This document shows positions 1 through 11,883 of a stretch of 64,000 nt of DNA, piece by piece (the first letter of the stretch is position 1; every line of letters begins with the position of its first letter). Both the position numbers and the translations under genes were made by a program. Where the stretch lies: assembly GCA_018296165.2 (NCBI GenBank), contig JACKQL020000014.1:186001-250000 (forward strand). The letters are read 5' to 3'. The notes below the pieces were generated by a model. It saw nothing but the letters and a program-made list of their open reading frames with translations. It was not told the origin of the DNA and ran no database searches. The DNA is from Termitomyces sp. T153 (lineage: Eukaryota; Basidiomycota; Agaricomycetes; Agaricales; Lyophyllaceae).

Positions 1-533
1 ACTAGCAATTCTGCTGAACTTCATTAACACTTCCTTCCATCAGCTTATCTCCTCTAACATCTTAATCTTATTGCCATGTTCTCTGATCTCACTTCTCAGC
101 TCGAGAAGATCACAATGGTCCACACTTTCCTTGATCAGGTTGCTCATTTGTTCTCTGTGGCCTGCACATCCTTGGCAAAAGATCCCCATTGGGCAGTAAC
201 TGCTATATTCCAGACTTGGTTGCTCTGGTTCAAGACAGCTGGGAGCCTTCTTGACTGCCACCAACTCAATGAGAAATACAAGGAGGAAGATTGGATTTGA
301 GAGTTCAATGCCCATTTTGTAAGTTTTTTGTTTACTCTTTTAGCAACAAATTTAACAATTTTACTAGGCTCCTGTTGATCCTTTATTGGAGTTCTTGATG
401 GAAGATTTGGTAGCAGGGATGATGGTGAGTGCTAGCACAGTTGCCAGCACTAGCAATACAGCTAAGGTAACATTAGCTTTTTGAGGACTTATCTCTGGAT
501 GACCAAATCTTCTTCCAGCATCCACTATGCAAG
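1..533. other. decayed repeat DNA, no gene recognised
   Basis: CpG-poor sequence with no family I can name. A minus-strand frame of about 90 codons (40-315) contains several cysteines and a charged helical stretch, but no domain match is evident. It probably belongs to the same old repeat as the spliced ORF just downstream. Confidence 0.4.
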
Positions 534-542
534 TTGGCAGTG

Positions 543-969
543 ATGATGGGGGTGGAATGTAGAGAGGGCCATGGGAGTGAGGGCAGTGCAAATTGTGGGG
601 ACATTGGAGTGGCTGGGCTCTCCACTTCCAAGCATGTGGCTGGCAGCATTGCTGAGGGGTCAGTGATGTTGCCAAGAGTAGTGGCAACCCCAAAGAGCAA
701 AGGTAAGGGCAAGGCTAAGGAGGAGGAGGAGGAGGAGGAGGAGGAGGAGGAGGAGGAGGAATTTGAAGTGAGTCTTTGTTCTTCTGCTAAATCTTGGCAA
801 TTGTTGCTTAACATCATCACAGGAACTTGTTGAAGATAGCTTCACCAACAAATGTTTGGCAACTCTTCTTTGCTGGCAAAAGACCTTGACAGTAGTGGAC
901 ACAGGAACAAGTGCAGGAGTAGTGTTGGAGAAGGCAAAGGGGAAGACAATGGTGTTGTTGGAGAAGTGA
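543..969 (+). CDS. small spliced ORF, repeat-associated, Gly/Lys/Glu-rich then Cys/Thr/Val region (unknown function)
   Basis: Not a recognised family. The first in-frame ATG is at 543. A frame rich in Gly and Ser runs into a basic GKGKAK stretch and a poly-Glu run encoded by the GGA repeat at 720-760. A good fungal intron is visible at 768-822 (GTGAGT...CACAG, 55 nt). After splicing, the frame stays open for 48 more codons to TGA at 967-969 and contains NKCLATLLC and VVDTGTSAG. I suspect, from memory of fungal proteins, that the second exon is a worn version of a Cys-rich module in which later cysteines were lost; this is a weak inference. It lies in a CpG-poor repeat immediately before the element A LTR. 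It may be a remnant, not a working gene. Confidence 0.35.
718..760 (+). repeat. GGA trinucleotide repeat (poly-Glu codons)
   Basis: About fourteen uninterrupted GGA units. On the plus strand they encode poly-Glu in the ORF above; on the minus strand they would read poly-Ser or poly-Leu. Confidence 0.9.
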
Positions 970-1141
970 CAGGCCTTTAGACAACAGCAAGGAGCAGTGA
1001 GTCTTTTAGTGGTCTTTGCTATCACAATTGCTAACAATCCTTCCACAGTGTGATAATTGCTGGGTGAGAACAACCCAGAGGGCTGCTGGTACCTAACTGG
1101 GGCTCAGCCCTGCTATCACTGCAACAGTATAACAAAAGAGT

Positions 1142-1633
1142 TGTAAGGGCAACCTCTGGAGGCTGTGGCTCAATCACACAACTGGCAGAGGAGATCCAAA
1201 GTCTATTCAGTATCTACAAGAAGTTCTAGCATTCTAGCTACTTATCTGGCAGAAGAAGATTCAAAGAGAACAAGTCTGAGGATCCCCAATGCTAGTGTTT
1301 GGAAAATTTACTGGAAGTCACATGACCAAGTCACATGCATTGACAGGTTGACCAATCATGTGACCAATCAACCAGTCAGTCAGTCACAGGACCAACCAAC
1401 CAGTCAGTCAGTCACAGGACCAACCAACCAGTTGGTCAGTCACATGATCCAAGCATGTACATCACAGGAGTAACACTTGTCTGAATTATGGACAGAGAAC
1501 CAGTGCAACCTGAGGGCTAAAACTAGGACCAATAAATAGGGAAAGGGAAGGAGAATAAAGAGAAACTATAGTGGAGAGGATCTGACAGGAACTGGTGGAG
1601 GAGAAGGGGAAACAAGTGGGACATCCCCTGACT
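1142..1633 (-). repeat. 3' LTR of element A (492 bp)
   Basis: It starts TGTAAGGGCAACCTCTGG and ends ATCCCCTGAC followed by T where related copies have A. Relatives occur at 15120, 20720, 29438 and 63236. It carries the 11-mer AGAACAAGTCT at 1267-1277, which in element B matches the sequence next to the 5' LTR (candidate self-priming site). The neighbouring interior begins TCACTCCCCTTCTAG, which is a purine tract on the minus strand. Confidence 0.88.
1371..1450. repeat. 28-bp minisatellite inside the A LTR
   Basis: Two near-identical 28-bp units (1371-1398 and 1399-1426) begin ACCAGTCAGTCAGTCACAGG, followed by a diverged partial unit. The solo LTR at 29438 has only scattered related motifs here, so the array is copy-specific. 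Confidence 0.8.
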
Positions 1634-1689
1634 TCACTCCCCTTCTAGCATGTAGTGTCTTGACACACTGGGTAAAAGAAGTCACAAAT

Positions 1690-3100
1690 TGCCTGGTTAG
1701 CTGTTGAAACAGAATAGATGCCTCAAATGGCTCTAGAGGCATTGGAATGCCTATGGTAGAAGTCCCAGACCAGGCCTGATGCATGAACATTAGCCTGTAA
1801 TTCCCAAGAAATGTCCTCAATGCCATATCCCTTCCACTTCACCTTAAACTGCAACTTCCCTCAGAATACCCTGCTGTCCAAGATTTCCTCTACCTCATAC
1901 TCCTCCTCATCATTGACCAGGACTGGTGGTAGGAGTGGCTTAGGGCAATGGCCTGGGATTAGATCCTCTAGAGCTGGAAATAACTTGACTACATAGAAGA
2001 CTAGGTGCAGTTGGTGGCAGCCTGCTGGGAGTTTAAGTTGGTATGCCAAAGGCCCTACCTTCTTCTCCACTATGAAGGGGCCAAGATGACAATGTGACAG
2101 CTTCTGGGATGGCCTTGTTCTCTTAATGTCTGAGCTATCCAAGTACACACAGTCCCCAGGCTTATAAATTGGAGCAGGTGTCCATCTGCAATCATAGTAC
2201 TATGCCATGTCTTCCTTGGCCTTCACCAATGCAGCTTTTGCCTCCTCCTGTGCCCTTCTCATCTGATTCACAAACTTGTTGACAGGGTCATTCTCTGAGG
2301 GGCATGCCTGAGGTTCAAATTCCATGCAAGGGTGCCTGCCAGTGTCCAGGAAGAATGGAGTCATCTGCATGAAAGAGTAAATGTGGCTGTTGTATTAGAA
2401 TTCTGCATCTGGCAGCAGCTCATCCTAGTTATCCTGCTTCTCATAACAAAACAGGTGGAGATACTGTTCCAGTTCCTGGTTAACACATTCTGTCTGCCCA
2501 TCTAACTGAGGGTGATAGGCCATGGTAGTATGGAGCTTCATGCCTAGCAGGCAATACAGTTCTCAAGTGAATTCTGCCACAAACTGGGGGCTCCAGTCAG
2601 GGACATACCCACCGACAAACCATGGAGTTTCCAGACATTCTTTCTGTACAGGCTGGCCACTCCCAAGGCAGAGCATGTGGTGTGGGTAGGTATGAAGTGA
2701 GCCCATTTGCCATAGAGGTCCACCACTACCATCACAGCATTGTACCCATAAGCATCTGGGAGTTCTACAATGAAATCCACTGAAGCAACACTCCAGCAAG
2801 CAGCTGGAATAGGGAGTGGGTGGAGCTGGCCCATGGGTGCTTGGCGGCAAGGCTTAGTGTGGAGACAGAGGTTGCAGGTGCTAGTGTAAGTACCTACATA
2901 TTGGGAGATCTGTGGCCACCAATAGTTCTGGGATACTGGCTCCAGCATCTTCCACCTTCTAGGATATCTAGCCACTCTGGAGTCATGATGTTGTTTTACA
3001 ATGCACTGGCAAAGTTCAGGAATGTTAGGCACATAAATGCACCCTCTGAAGGTCAAAAGCCCATCCTGAAGACTCCACTCATCTGCATGCACTGACTTAA
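1690..3100 (-). pseudogene. element A integrase and chromodomain (decayed)
   Basis: The H2C2 zinc module is readable (HHDS... then CNLCLHTK), followed by the core start VDFIVELPDAYGYN with the first catalytic Asp. The second Asp region reads SLTGAPSL where SDRGPQF-type sequence is expected, so the site is damaged. Further along come a GPF-type C-terminal stretch (LGPFIVEKKVGPLAYQLKLP) and EVEEILDSR. A chromodomain follows with the pattern FKVKWKGYGIEDISWEL. Several stops and frame shifts interrupt it. Confidence 0.8.
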
Positions 3101-3113
3101 CTCCACTTGCCCA

Positions 3114-4820
3114 TCAAGCCTGTAGGGCCTGCGCAGCCTGGGCAACTGCATCTTCCTGTGCACCCTCATGGTTCCCTCTTCTAATGTCCCTAAGGATGTT
3201 TGCCTCATCCCCTTGAACTGCAATCCCTTCTAGTGCACAGATGGCAAAGAGCTCTAGCTTGAGGAGGACAATGTTGTCATTATCTCCTGCTCTAGTGCCA
3301 TGGTCAGCCCACCTAGACAGTGCATCTAGTTTGCCCATGCTCCATCCTAGTTTGTGGTGCAGTGAGAAGTCAAAATTAGTCAGATACAAAGGCCACTGAG
3401 CTTGACATTGATTGAGCTTCTTAGCAGAGCAGAAGTACTCCAGGTTCTTGTAGTCTGTCCAGACTTCAAACTTATGCCATGCACCCTTGAGGAAATGCCA
3501 CCATTCTTCAAAGGACTGTATAATTGCCAACATCTCCTTATCATGGATTTCATAGTCACATTCCACCACATTAAGGCTTTTGGAGTAGAAGGCTACTGGA
3601 TGCCATTTGCCATCTTCCTTTGACTGCTGAGAGAGGACTGCCCCTGTAGCAAAGTCTGAGCTATTGGCTTCCACACAAAATGGAGAGTCATTGTCAGGGA
3701 ACAGGAGGATGGGCTTTGAGGTCACAACTTGCTTGAGGGCATTAAAGGCAGCTTGCTGTGGGGGCTCCCATCACTATGCTGTATCCTTAACTATGAGGTC
3801 AAAGAGGGGATGTGCATGGTGGGAGAAGTTCTGTATGAACCTCCAATTGAAATTGACAAATCCAAGAAAGGCCTAAACTTCCTTCTTATTCCTTGGCTCA
3901 GGCCACTCTGCTACACCTGCCACTTTAATGGGGTCCATCTCAGCTGTCCCATGCAAAATGATCAAACCCAGGTACTCCATTTTAGTCTGTTCAAATTTGC
4001 ACTTCTCAGGCTTTAAATAGAGCTGGTGTTGGCAGAGGTATTTCAAACCCACACATGTGACATGACAATGCTCCTCCAGAGTTTTTGTGTAGATGAGGAT
4101 ATTGTCAAGATACACACAGACAAAACCTTCCACAATCAGATTGCGGAAAATGTCATTCATCATAGTCTGGAAGGTGGCTGGGCTATTGGTGAGACTGAAG
4201 AACATCACTAGAGGTTCAAAGAGTCCATGATTAGTTTGGAATGCTGCCTTCCACTCATCCCCTTCTTTGATGCATACATTATTGTAGCCCAAACGGATGT
4301 CCAACTTTGTAAAGTAGCATGCACCTCAAAGGTTGTTGACAAGTTCTAAGATGAGTGGCAAAGGATAGCAATTCTTCACTGTCATTGCATTTAGGACATG
4401 ATAATCCTGAACCAGACAAAGAGACCCATCCTTCTTCTTAATAAAGAAGACTGAGGAGGCTATTGGAGACTTGGAGGGTTGTATTTGTCTGGGGCTAAGA
4501 TTCTCCTGCAGGAAAGTGTCCAGCTCATCCTGCTCACAGGGCACAAGTGGATAGACCTTGCAGCTGGAGGGCTCAGCATCTGGTATCAGCTCAATTGCAT
4601 GATCTCACTGCTTGTGCTCCAGAAGTGAATCAAAGGAGGCCTTGGAGAATACATTCTCAAAGTCAGAGAGATGATTGGGAATGGTGCTATGGGAAGGCTT
4701 GGGCTGTGAATTTGCTGCAAATGCCTCAGCCAGACATTGAGAAGTAGTCTGACTGGCCTGAATCTCTGTCACTGTAGGAGGGGGGCAAAGGGTTGTAGCA
4801 TAGATCCTATCACCCACCTC
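3114..4820 (-). pseudogene. element A reverse transcriptase and RNase H (decayed)
   Basis: RNase H is visible as FCVEANSSDFATGAVLSQQ with KSLNVVECDYEIHDKEML. The reverse transcriptase keeps SSVFFIKKKDGSLCLVQDYH and YNNVCIKEGDEWKAAF. The active-site box reads VYLDNILIYT, so the second Asp of YLDD is Asn. Stops occur between fragments. Dead pol. Confidence 0.82.
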
Positions 4821-5045
4821 TATGGTTTCATCTGGATACTCTGCATCTGGAGTACTGGACCATTCTCCATCACCTCCCTCTTCCTCTGGAGATTCATACC
4901 CAACACCTCAGACATCCTCATAGAGGGCTTTTCTATGAGGGAATGCCAGAGGGGGGGACTCAGGAGGTTAAGATTAGCATAGGGAAGATACCCAGCATGA
5001 CAAGCATGCACAGCAACATGCTCACAAGCCTTGGCTCTCTACTCC

Positions 5046-5405
5046 TTATGGGCTTCTTCTGCACAGGCAGTGCAGTGATGGGAGCAACCAGTCAATCTCT
5101 GAGTTGTGCTCACATAGCCAGGTGAACTCCAAGATCATGTCTTGCTCTCCCAAACTAGTGACAGCAAAAGTGGCTTGCTCTGAGTAGTCTTTGTAGTGGA
5201 GGACCAGGTCCACCACGGAGCAAATAGAGCCAGCTTCATTGAGCATGCCATCAATATTGTACACAGAGATAGGATGGAAAAGAGAGCGAGTGGTAAGGCA
5301 GTGTTGTTGCATGTGGTCAGTGTCAAGAAAGAGGCCTGTTGCACCACTATCAAAGAGGGCAACCACACTTTGAATCTGCTGTGTGTCCATTGTCTTAATT
5401 TCCAC
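5046..5405 (-). pseudogene. element A retroviral-type aspartic protease
   Basis: The frame contains VALFDSGATGLFLD, the DSG active-site motif of retropepsins, and ILEFTWL in the place of the second conserved strand. Frame upstream of RT as expected for gypsy. Inactive because the surrounding polyprotein is broken. Confidence 0.78.
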
Positions 5406-5699
5406 CTATAGCTTCAGGGAGCTGGTAGAAGGGGTGGAAGCCACAACATAATGGTGGTGGAGGCAGCATTCCCATGCAGGAATCTGGAGGTATGGGCTAG
5501 GAGGTGTGTTCCCAGCAGAGACTTTAGCTGGAGAGGGGGTTTGTACATCTGAGGAGGGGCTTATTGTTTCAGGTGTAGTATCAACAACAGCAACAGATGT
5601 ATTTGATTCTACAAACAGTGAGGCAGAACAATTAACACTAGGCAATGGGGGCATACAGTTCATCCACTGCCCTTTTAGAAATCCTCAGACTCTGTAGGA

Positions 5700-6341
5700 A
5701 CCTCCTCCAATATGTTGGCTGCTTTATTGGACTGAACAGCTATAGGTGCATCTGGAGAGGGGGTTCCCTTCACATCCCAGACTGCAAGGAGTTGGATGAG
5801 CAGCTCTTCCTGCTCTGACACTGACAGGTAGTGGACTTCTAGTCCTTAGGAACAGTAGTGGGCAAAGTGACCAGCCTTCCTGCAGCATTGACACAACAGG
5901 GGAGTAGAGGACCACTGCCTGGAGGCATCAACATCTATTGGGACTCCTTGGGGTAGGGAGCACAAGGGGGCAAGGTGAGGTGTGAAGGGAGGAGCTGCAC
6001 CTGCTCATGCAGATGCTAGCACAGGTGTGGACAGGGGAGCTTGGGGGGTGAACCCTCTACGAGAGAAAGGAAAGGTTGGGGATTGCATCTGCTGCAACTC
6101 ACATTGCAGTTCCATGAGCTGCCACTGCTCATGTGCTACCTTGTACCAGGTATCAACATGCTTGTCATCTGGGCACTCCTCTGCCATACTGTCAATATGA
6201 TCCATGAGAAAAGGGTGGAGTCCATCACAGAAGGTTAAGCAAAGTTGCAGGCTGTCTGGATATCCAGCCTGTTCAACTAAGGTGCAAAAAGAGTCAATGT
6301 ACTTGTCAAGGGACCACTTCCGAGAGCAGAGAGATGGTGAA
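5700..6341 (-). pseudogene. element A gag, C-terminal part
   Basis: The segment containing LDKYIDSFCTLVEQAGY and LQLCLTFCDGLHPFLMDHID aligns well with the gag of element B (LDEYIDLF, LQLCLTFQDGFHPTLVEHID). The N-terminal half of gag is missing because the element breaks off at about 6341. Confidence 0.75.
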
Positions 6342-7206
6342 GAGCAAGGACAAGAGTAGTAATAAAGATAGTGGTAGTGGCAGCAACAATGGCAATGACA
6401 ATGTGCCTTTGGCACAGAAATGAGCTGTGACCCCAAGTTGAGTCACTAGCACTAAGTTGCAGAAGACAGTTGCTAGCAAGGGAGGAAAGGAGGAGCAGAA
6501 GGATGTAGAGATGAGGGAGAAGACTCCCTTAGTGACAGTTGCTGAGGTGGAGCCAGCAGTTAGTGGAGGGGAGATCAAAGGGAGGAAGCAATGAAGGTAG
6601 AGAAGGACAAGGAGAGTCAGGATGAGAAGAGGGTCCAAAGAAGGATAAGTGATTTTATTTGCTATGTTTCTTTTGCTAACAGTTTTGCTAGGGGACTTGG
6701 AGCAGCACACTGCTGTGATACATTGGCAACAACAAATTGGAGTGGCTAGGTAAAGACCTGGTCTTGCTGACACCTCTAATGTTGGCAGTGTTGCTACAAG
6801 GGTATGACAAGAGGGCAGCAGGTGTTGAGAGGTGGTTTCAGAGGGAGTTGGAAAGGGCAAGGGAGGAGTTGCTGGAGGTGAGGGCTCAATTTGCAGTTGC
6901 CAAGAGGTTGCTGGCAGCATTAGCAGGATATTGAGGTGGCTGTCAGGCATTCTTGGCCTAGCAGGAGGCAAACAGCATTGGCAAGGAGGATTAGGGGGGA
7001 GATGGAGGATGTCCCTAGCAATGACACCAACCTCAACACCTAGCAGCTGCTGCCTTCCTGTATATATATCTTCTATTAGATTGTATCATGGATGTAGACT
7101 AGCTCCCTTAAGGGGCTTCATAGTTTTTTGTACTTGTAGACTGGCCCCCCTTAAGAGGCCTCAACAATGTATCATTTCTTCAAGAATCAGTAAAAGAGCA
7201 AAGTAA
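6342..7206 (+). pseudogene. decayed plus-strand ORF with coiled-coil (repeat-associated, unknown)
   Basis: It begins at the break with ATG GTG AAG and a Ser/Asn/Gly-rich stretch, then Lys/Glu-rich fragments, then an open piece (6737-6934) containing the helical heptad-like run ELERAREELLEVRAQF. It ends just before a TATATATAT tract. It is antisense to the flanking Gypsy elements. It resembles in layout the antisense ORF of element D (51572-52755): coiled coil, C-terminal part, then TATATATA. No function is known. The similarity was judged by eye and is only moderate. Confidence 0.35.
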
Positions 7207-7559
7207 GATCAAAAAGCACAAGTGTAAGCAAAGGTGAACAAGTTGGTACACATCAGCAACTGTTGCTAGCAACAATGGAGGAAATGCTCAGTAAATCATC
7301 ATGGTGTGAAAACCCCCAGAGGCATGCTGAGCACTAGCAACAAACAGCAAAGTGCAGCATTGAAAGCAAGAGAATAGTAAAGAACAATGTCTATGAAGAG
7401 CTTTTAAACAATTGTAACATGAGGAAAGAGTAGCAAATGAAAAGACTTAATGTTTTTGTAAGGTATTTTGGTGGTTTTCCTGAGTAACTAGTAAAGGGTA
7501 TAGGGTGAGACAAAAGGCAAAGTCAAGAAAGGTTGCTAGGGCTCAACAAGGGATGTGTT
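7207..7559. other. gene-free 3' flank of element C
   Basis: CpG-poor, with many TTGCTAG/CTAGCAA words, as in the rest of the C region. An LTR might be expected here, but I could not match it with 13145-14050. Confidence 0.4.
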
Positions 7560-8735
7560 TTAGTTTTCTTTGCTGGTGTTGTTGCCAGCATTATAATTGT
7601 CTACAAGATCAGTTTGTTCAAGTTCATGGAGGCATGAGGTGTCAATGTTAAATGCATCACTAGGCACTGAGATGTATTCTCTAGCAAAATAAGGTACCAG
7701 GCAAAAAGCTGCTACAGGGCAATGCAGTACTGAGCCATCTAGTTTGCAAAGAATGTAAGCACCACCACAGTTGCAAGAGATTACCACCAAAGGGCCTAAG
7801 TATTGAGGCTTCATCTTCTTATTATGCATTACTTCAATCCTAGTGTTCTGCATAAGTATGAGGTTGCCAGCTTGGAAGTTGTAATTGTGAATCATAGCAG
7901 CATGTTGTGCTTTGAAGTGAATGGTGGCTAAGCAACAAGCACTAGGAACATTGTTGTGAAGGTGGTCAAGGTCCTCTTGATGATGTTGAAGATCAATTGC
8001 TCAGTAGGCTATGAGGTCTGTTGTTGATAGAAATGACTTTGGAAGTGGTTGCAAGTATGTCACCTTGGCTATGTCAGCTGGTAGAAGAGGATGGGTACCA
8101 GTTGTCATGTAGTAAGGGGAGCAACCCATTTACTTGCAAACTTTAACATGTTCTGACCAAAAGACTGAGTAAGTAGCTGCACTCCACCTGGACTGATCAC
8201 TGTCAACAGCTTTGAAGAGAGCTTGGCAAACATTGAAGTGAGGTCACTCAATAATACCATTAGCACACTTGTTGTAACCTGAGATCCAAATGTAATGCAA
8301 GTTGTACTTCTTTGCTAAGTAGGTGACAGCTTTCAGGATCAGAGGCCCATTGTCAGTAACAATTTTGCTAAGAGCTCTCCAATGGCAGATGACATCCTTA
8401 TATAACCACTTGGCAATGGCTTCAGTGTTCTCTCTAGCAAGAATGCAGAACTTGGGGTAATGAGTGAGCAAACAGTGTCCTTGAATAATATATTTGAACT
8501 TATTGGATGGCAGCATGAACATAGTGTCAATGTATATCTTGCTAAACAAGGGTGCTGGCATAGTGACAGTTGGCAGAATAAGAACTTTGGTTGTCTGATA
8601 AATCTGGCAGAGGTGGCAAGTACAAATGTACCACACAAGATCAGCACTAAGTTGAGGCCACCAAAATCGTTCTAGAAGAGCTGAGCAGGTAGCAAAAAGG
8701 CCTCTATGTCTCAAGTCATCATGCATGGCTTTCAA
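7560..8735 (-). pseudogene. element C integrase
   Basis: The H2C2 module is clear (HDDLRHRGLFATC...CTCHLCQ). The core keeps YIDTMFML, IVTDNGPLIL and an ANGIIE motif that supplies the last acidic residue. A C-terminal piece (7560-7895) has GNLILMQNTRIE and MKPQYLGPLVV, typical of the domain after the core. A gap with stops separates the pieces. Confidence 0.75.
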
Positions 8736-8792
8736 AACTTGTAAGCAATAATTAGTTGGAACAAATAGCTTGTGTGCACCATCTCTGTTTTG

Positions 8793-9778
8793 TCACCAAA
8801 GCTTGCTGCCAGCAATAAAGAACATTGATGCATAGCAAATGAAGGTGGCATACTTATTGTTGCTAAGGCCTTCAGGTCTGACTAGGTCATTAAGCCACTT
8901 CTTGACTGTAAGCATGCAGGTGTTGCTAGTGATAGCTTTGGCACTGTGGAGAACATTGTTATAAGTGGTGGTGCCATCATTATAAAGTGGCTGAATGTCA
9001 TCACTGTTTGCAAGTTGTGGGGCTGAGTCATTGCTATGATTGCTAGCAAATGTTGCTAAGGGCTGGAGAGGCTGGAACTTGATAAGAGGGGGTATTTGTT
9101 GCAAGCTGGGGATACTTGGCAAAGGAGAGGTAGCAGCAGCTTGACTTGGTGAATAAAACCATGCAAGCAATTGATCCAGTCCTCATAAACAGAGTTGTCA
9201 CTATTGTCTGGAAGGGGGTTGCTAGGCTGGGGCAGGTGTTGTGAAAAACTGTCAGGGCCATGAAAAGTTCCTTTGACATGGATGAGTTCAAAGTGAAACA
9301 TTAATATTGCTATGATCCAGCAGTTCATACTAGTGGAAGGCTGGATGTCAGAGTTCTGTAGCATACCCTTGATATAGCAAGCATCAACTTCAATGATGAG
9401 GTTCCTGATGCCAATAAGATACATTCACAAGGCTTGAAGTGCTTGATAAAGTCTGTAGTGTTCCAACTTGGGCTGACTGAATCTAGCCTCTCTGTCATTG
9501 AGCATAATTGACCCAAAGCAGTTGTAGCAGCATTCTTTGCAGTTGTCACTAGTGCACTGGCAAAGGTAGTAGCTGACTGCAATATATGAAGTATCAATTG
9601 CTAAGATGATGGGGTCAGGCAATTCATAGTCAATAGAAATGAGGGGCTTAGCATCTTGTAAGGCTTTAACAAGGTCTTGCTGGGCATTGATCTGATTGGG
9701 GCTGAATTTAAAGGGGATGCCAATGCAAGTGAGTTTTGTTAAGTTGTAAGCATGATGAGCAAAATTCTTGATGGACAT
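8793..9778 (-). pseudogene. element C RNase H and connection region
   Basis: A frame at 9425-9778 has IKNFAHHAYNLTKLT, NAQQDLVKALQDA and IILAIDTSYIAVSYYL, the start of a Gypsy RNase H. The 9056-9424 piece carries IIEVDACYIKGMLQNSD and FELIHVKGTFHGPDSFSQ, the end of RNase H. Joined only through frame shifts. Confidence 0.72.
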
Positions 9779-10075
9779 TTTTTCAGTCTTTAAACTTCTG
9801 GATCATAGGAACTCCATCTAACTCTGATGCTTTGTAAGTTCCCTTAGTCATTGTAGTTCTCCGACTAGCAGGTTTCTAATCCTAAGAACTCCAACTGTAT
9901 CCAGAAAGGCTCAAACTTCTGATAGCAACTTGCAAGAGCCCCAGTGCTTGGATAGGACTAAGCAACTCTTGTCAGGAATTTGACTGCTAGGCATGCAAAC
10001 ATGGCCAAGGATCTTGAAGGTTGGGGCACATAAAACAAGCTTGTGATCTGAGAAGGCTCTACTGCAATACTTCAT

Positions 10076-10708
10076 TCACTGGAGAATTTGGTTGAGAAGT
10101 TCAAAGAACTCCCATAGTGCTAAGCAAATGTTTGGGTTAGCAGGATGCTCAGCAGGAATACCATTAATAATGTTCCAGTCTTTGGGTCCTTTAGTGCCAA
10201 TATTGTCAATAAAGCTGAGTATGTGATGGGGGATCTCTGGCTGCAAAATAAAAGTAATGTCACCATGGAATATCAGCACAGAGTTTGTCCAACCCATTGG
10301 CAAGATCACTACGCAAAGGGCTCCAAAAGGAGTCTGGAATGTTGTTAAGTCATGTGAAGTGGGGTTGATAAGTTGCTTGTCATATCCAATGTAGAGCTCA
10401 AGAGTGGTGCCACATATGCATCCAGCAAAAGATTCAGTAACATGGTCTGGAAAAGGTGGTACTCTCAAATGGCAAATGGTGACATGGTTTAGTGGCTCTA
10501 GGCTGTGTACAATCCTGAGCTTACCATTCTTCTTGAGGACACAGGACCATTGCAAGCAATAAGCTGAATTTGAGGGTTTGGAGACACCAGCCTTGATCTT
10601 GTTGCAAATGATTTTACAAACTTCTTTCTCTAGTCCTGGGGGTATGAGGTGATTGTGCTGAACCCAGGGTAATAGTGGTCTTGATGTTGTTAAGGGTATT
10701 GACCACAC
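10076..10708 (-). pseudogene. element C reverse transcriptase
   Basis: It contains WSCVLKKNGKLRIVHSLEPLN, TTFQTPFGALCVVILPMGWTN and an active-site box reading LSFIDNIGTKGP, where the Asp-Asp pair has become Asp-Asn. The PMGWTN and IDD(V/I)..KGP style matches one common Agaricomycete Gypsy type, as known from memory. The frame is open for 210 codons, the best-kept part of C. Confidence 0.78.
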
Positions 10709-11660
10709 TTCAAGTTAAAACATCAAATGGGCAACTGAGGAGAATGTCATAAGTGGGGGACTGTAAAACATGAATCTGTAGATAAACTGTTATGTCATTG
10801 ATGGTGCATAGTACTTTGCAAGCAAGTCCTAGTGATCAATCCATAGTACCATTAGCACTCTGCATATTCAACACAATGTTGGGGTTGTAGGATAAGCCAA
10901 GGTTGCTAGCAATTTCTGCAGACATCAAAATAATCTGTGATTCACTGTCAGTGATGCATTCTACTTCTTCTTTGTTATCAATGAGCATCATAACAGATCA
11001 AAGCAACTGTGGATCCTTAGCAACAGTGAGCACCACAGGCTCTTCTCCAAGGGGCAGTAAATCAATATAAGCCTCAACAGGGTCAACAAATGCAACTTGG
11101 GCTTGGTCTGAGATAAGTCCTTTAGCAGTAGCAGCATTGGATCCTAGTGAAAACTGAGGCTCTTCAATAGCAAAATATCTTTAAAAATGTCACTGGAGTC
11201 CTGTACAGTATTAGCACTAGCTCCCACAAGTCACTTGGGCATAATGGCTGTCCTAAACTGATTTCTGATGTCCTGTGATACCAAGCAAAGTTTTCCAACT
11301 GAGACTGTGACCTTGGTGTTTAGAACCCTTTCAAAAACTGCTTTGGATTGCTCAATGTCATAAATTGGTGGCATAATTCAATATGCACCATTGATAGTTC
11401 TGTCTGGAGCCACAAAATTCCTATTAGCAGGTGGGGCATAGCAACTGGGGATGCTAGAAAATGGGTGGACTAGGGGCTGAGCAACAGGTTCCTTAGCAAC
11501 TGGCAGTTGTTCATTAGTGGCAGGTTGTTCAGGTGCTTTGCCTTTGTCTGCAGGCTTAGCAGTAGGAGCCGGTATGGAATTGGAAGGGGATGAAGTTGCT
11601 GGGGTGTTGCTAGTTGATGGTGTTGCCTTGGGGGTAGTGTTTGCTGGTTGATATGCCATG
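10709..11660 (-). pseudogene. element C Pro/Ser-rich linker and protease-region domain
   Basis: A low-complexity Pro/Thr/Ser segment (11378-11659, containing DKGKAPEQPATNEQ) leads into a region reading ERVLNTKVTVSVGKLC and DIRNQFRTAIMPK, which I associate with the domain before protease in fungal Gypsy elements. Several stops occur after it. Confidence 0.6.
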
Positions 11661-11883
11661 CAGGGACTTGTACACTGTCAAACTTTTTGCCAGGTCACCT
11701 AAGTGCAAACAGTTCACATTCCAAAGCCTCAATTTGTTCTTCTTTGCTTAGTGCTCAGCCCATAGTGACATCCTGCTGCATTACCTCATGAATCAGCAAC
11801 TGCTGCATTGCCACTTGCTCTGGGACCAGCTTAGCATTGGAAGAGAGTCTGCCAGTAACAATTTGTCCTGGTTTAAGGCAATG

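Larger units (their letters stand above)
1142..6341 (-). mobile_element. Ty3/Gypsy chromodomain LTR retrotransposon A, 5'-truncated
   Basis: The order on the minus strand, from right to left, is gag, protease, reverse transcriptase, RNase H, integrase, chromodomain and 3' LTR. This is the Ty3/Gypsy order. The 3' LTR and polypurine tract are present at the left. At about 6341 homology to the gag of element B stops abruptly and unrelated DNA follows, so the 5' LTR and gag start are gone. Many stops and frame changes and very few CpG show an old inactive copy. The base before the LTR is the end of AGAGT, but the partner duplication cannot be tested. Confidence 0.85.

Noticed and set aside
660..1073. 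minus-strand frame with poly-Leu as a membrane protein
   Set aside because: The Leu run is the other side of the GGA repeat, and the plus strand has a consensus intron that extends its own frame.
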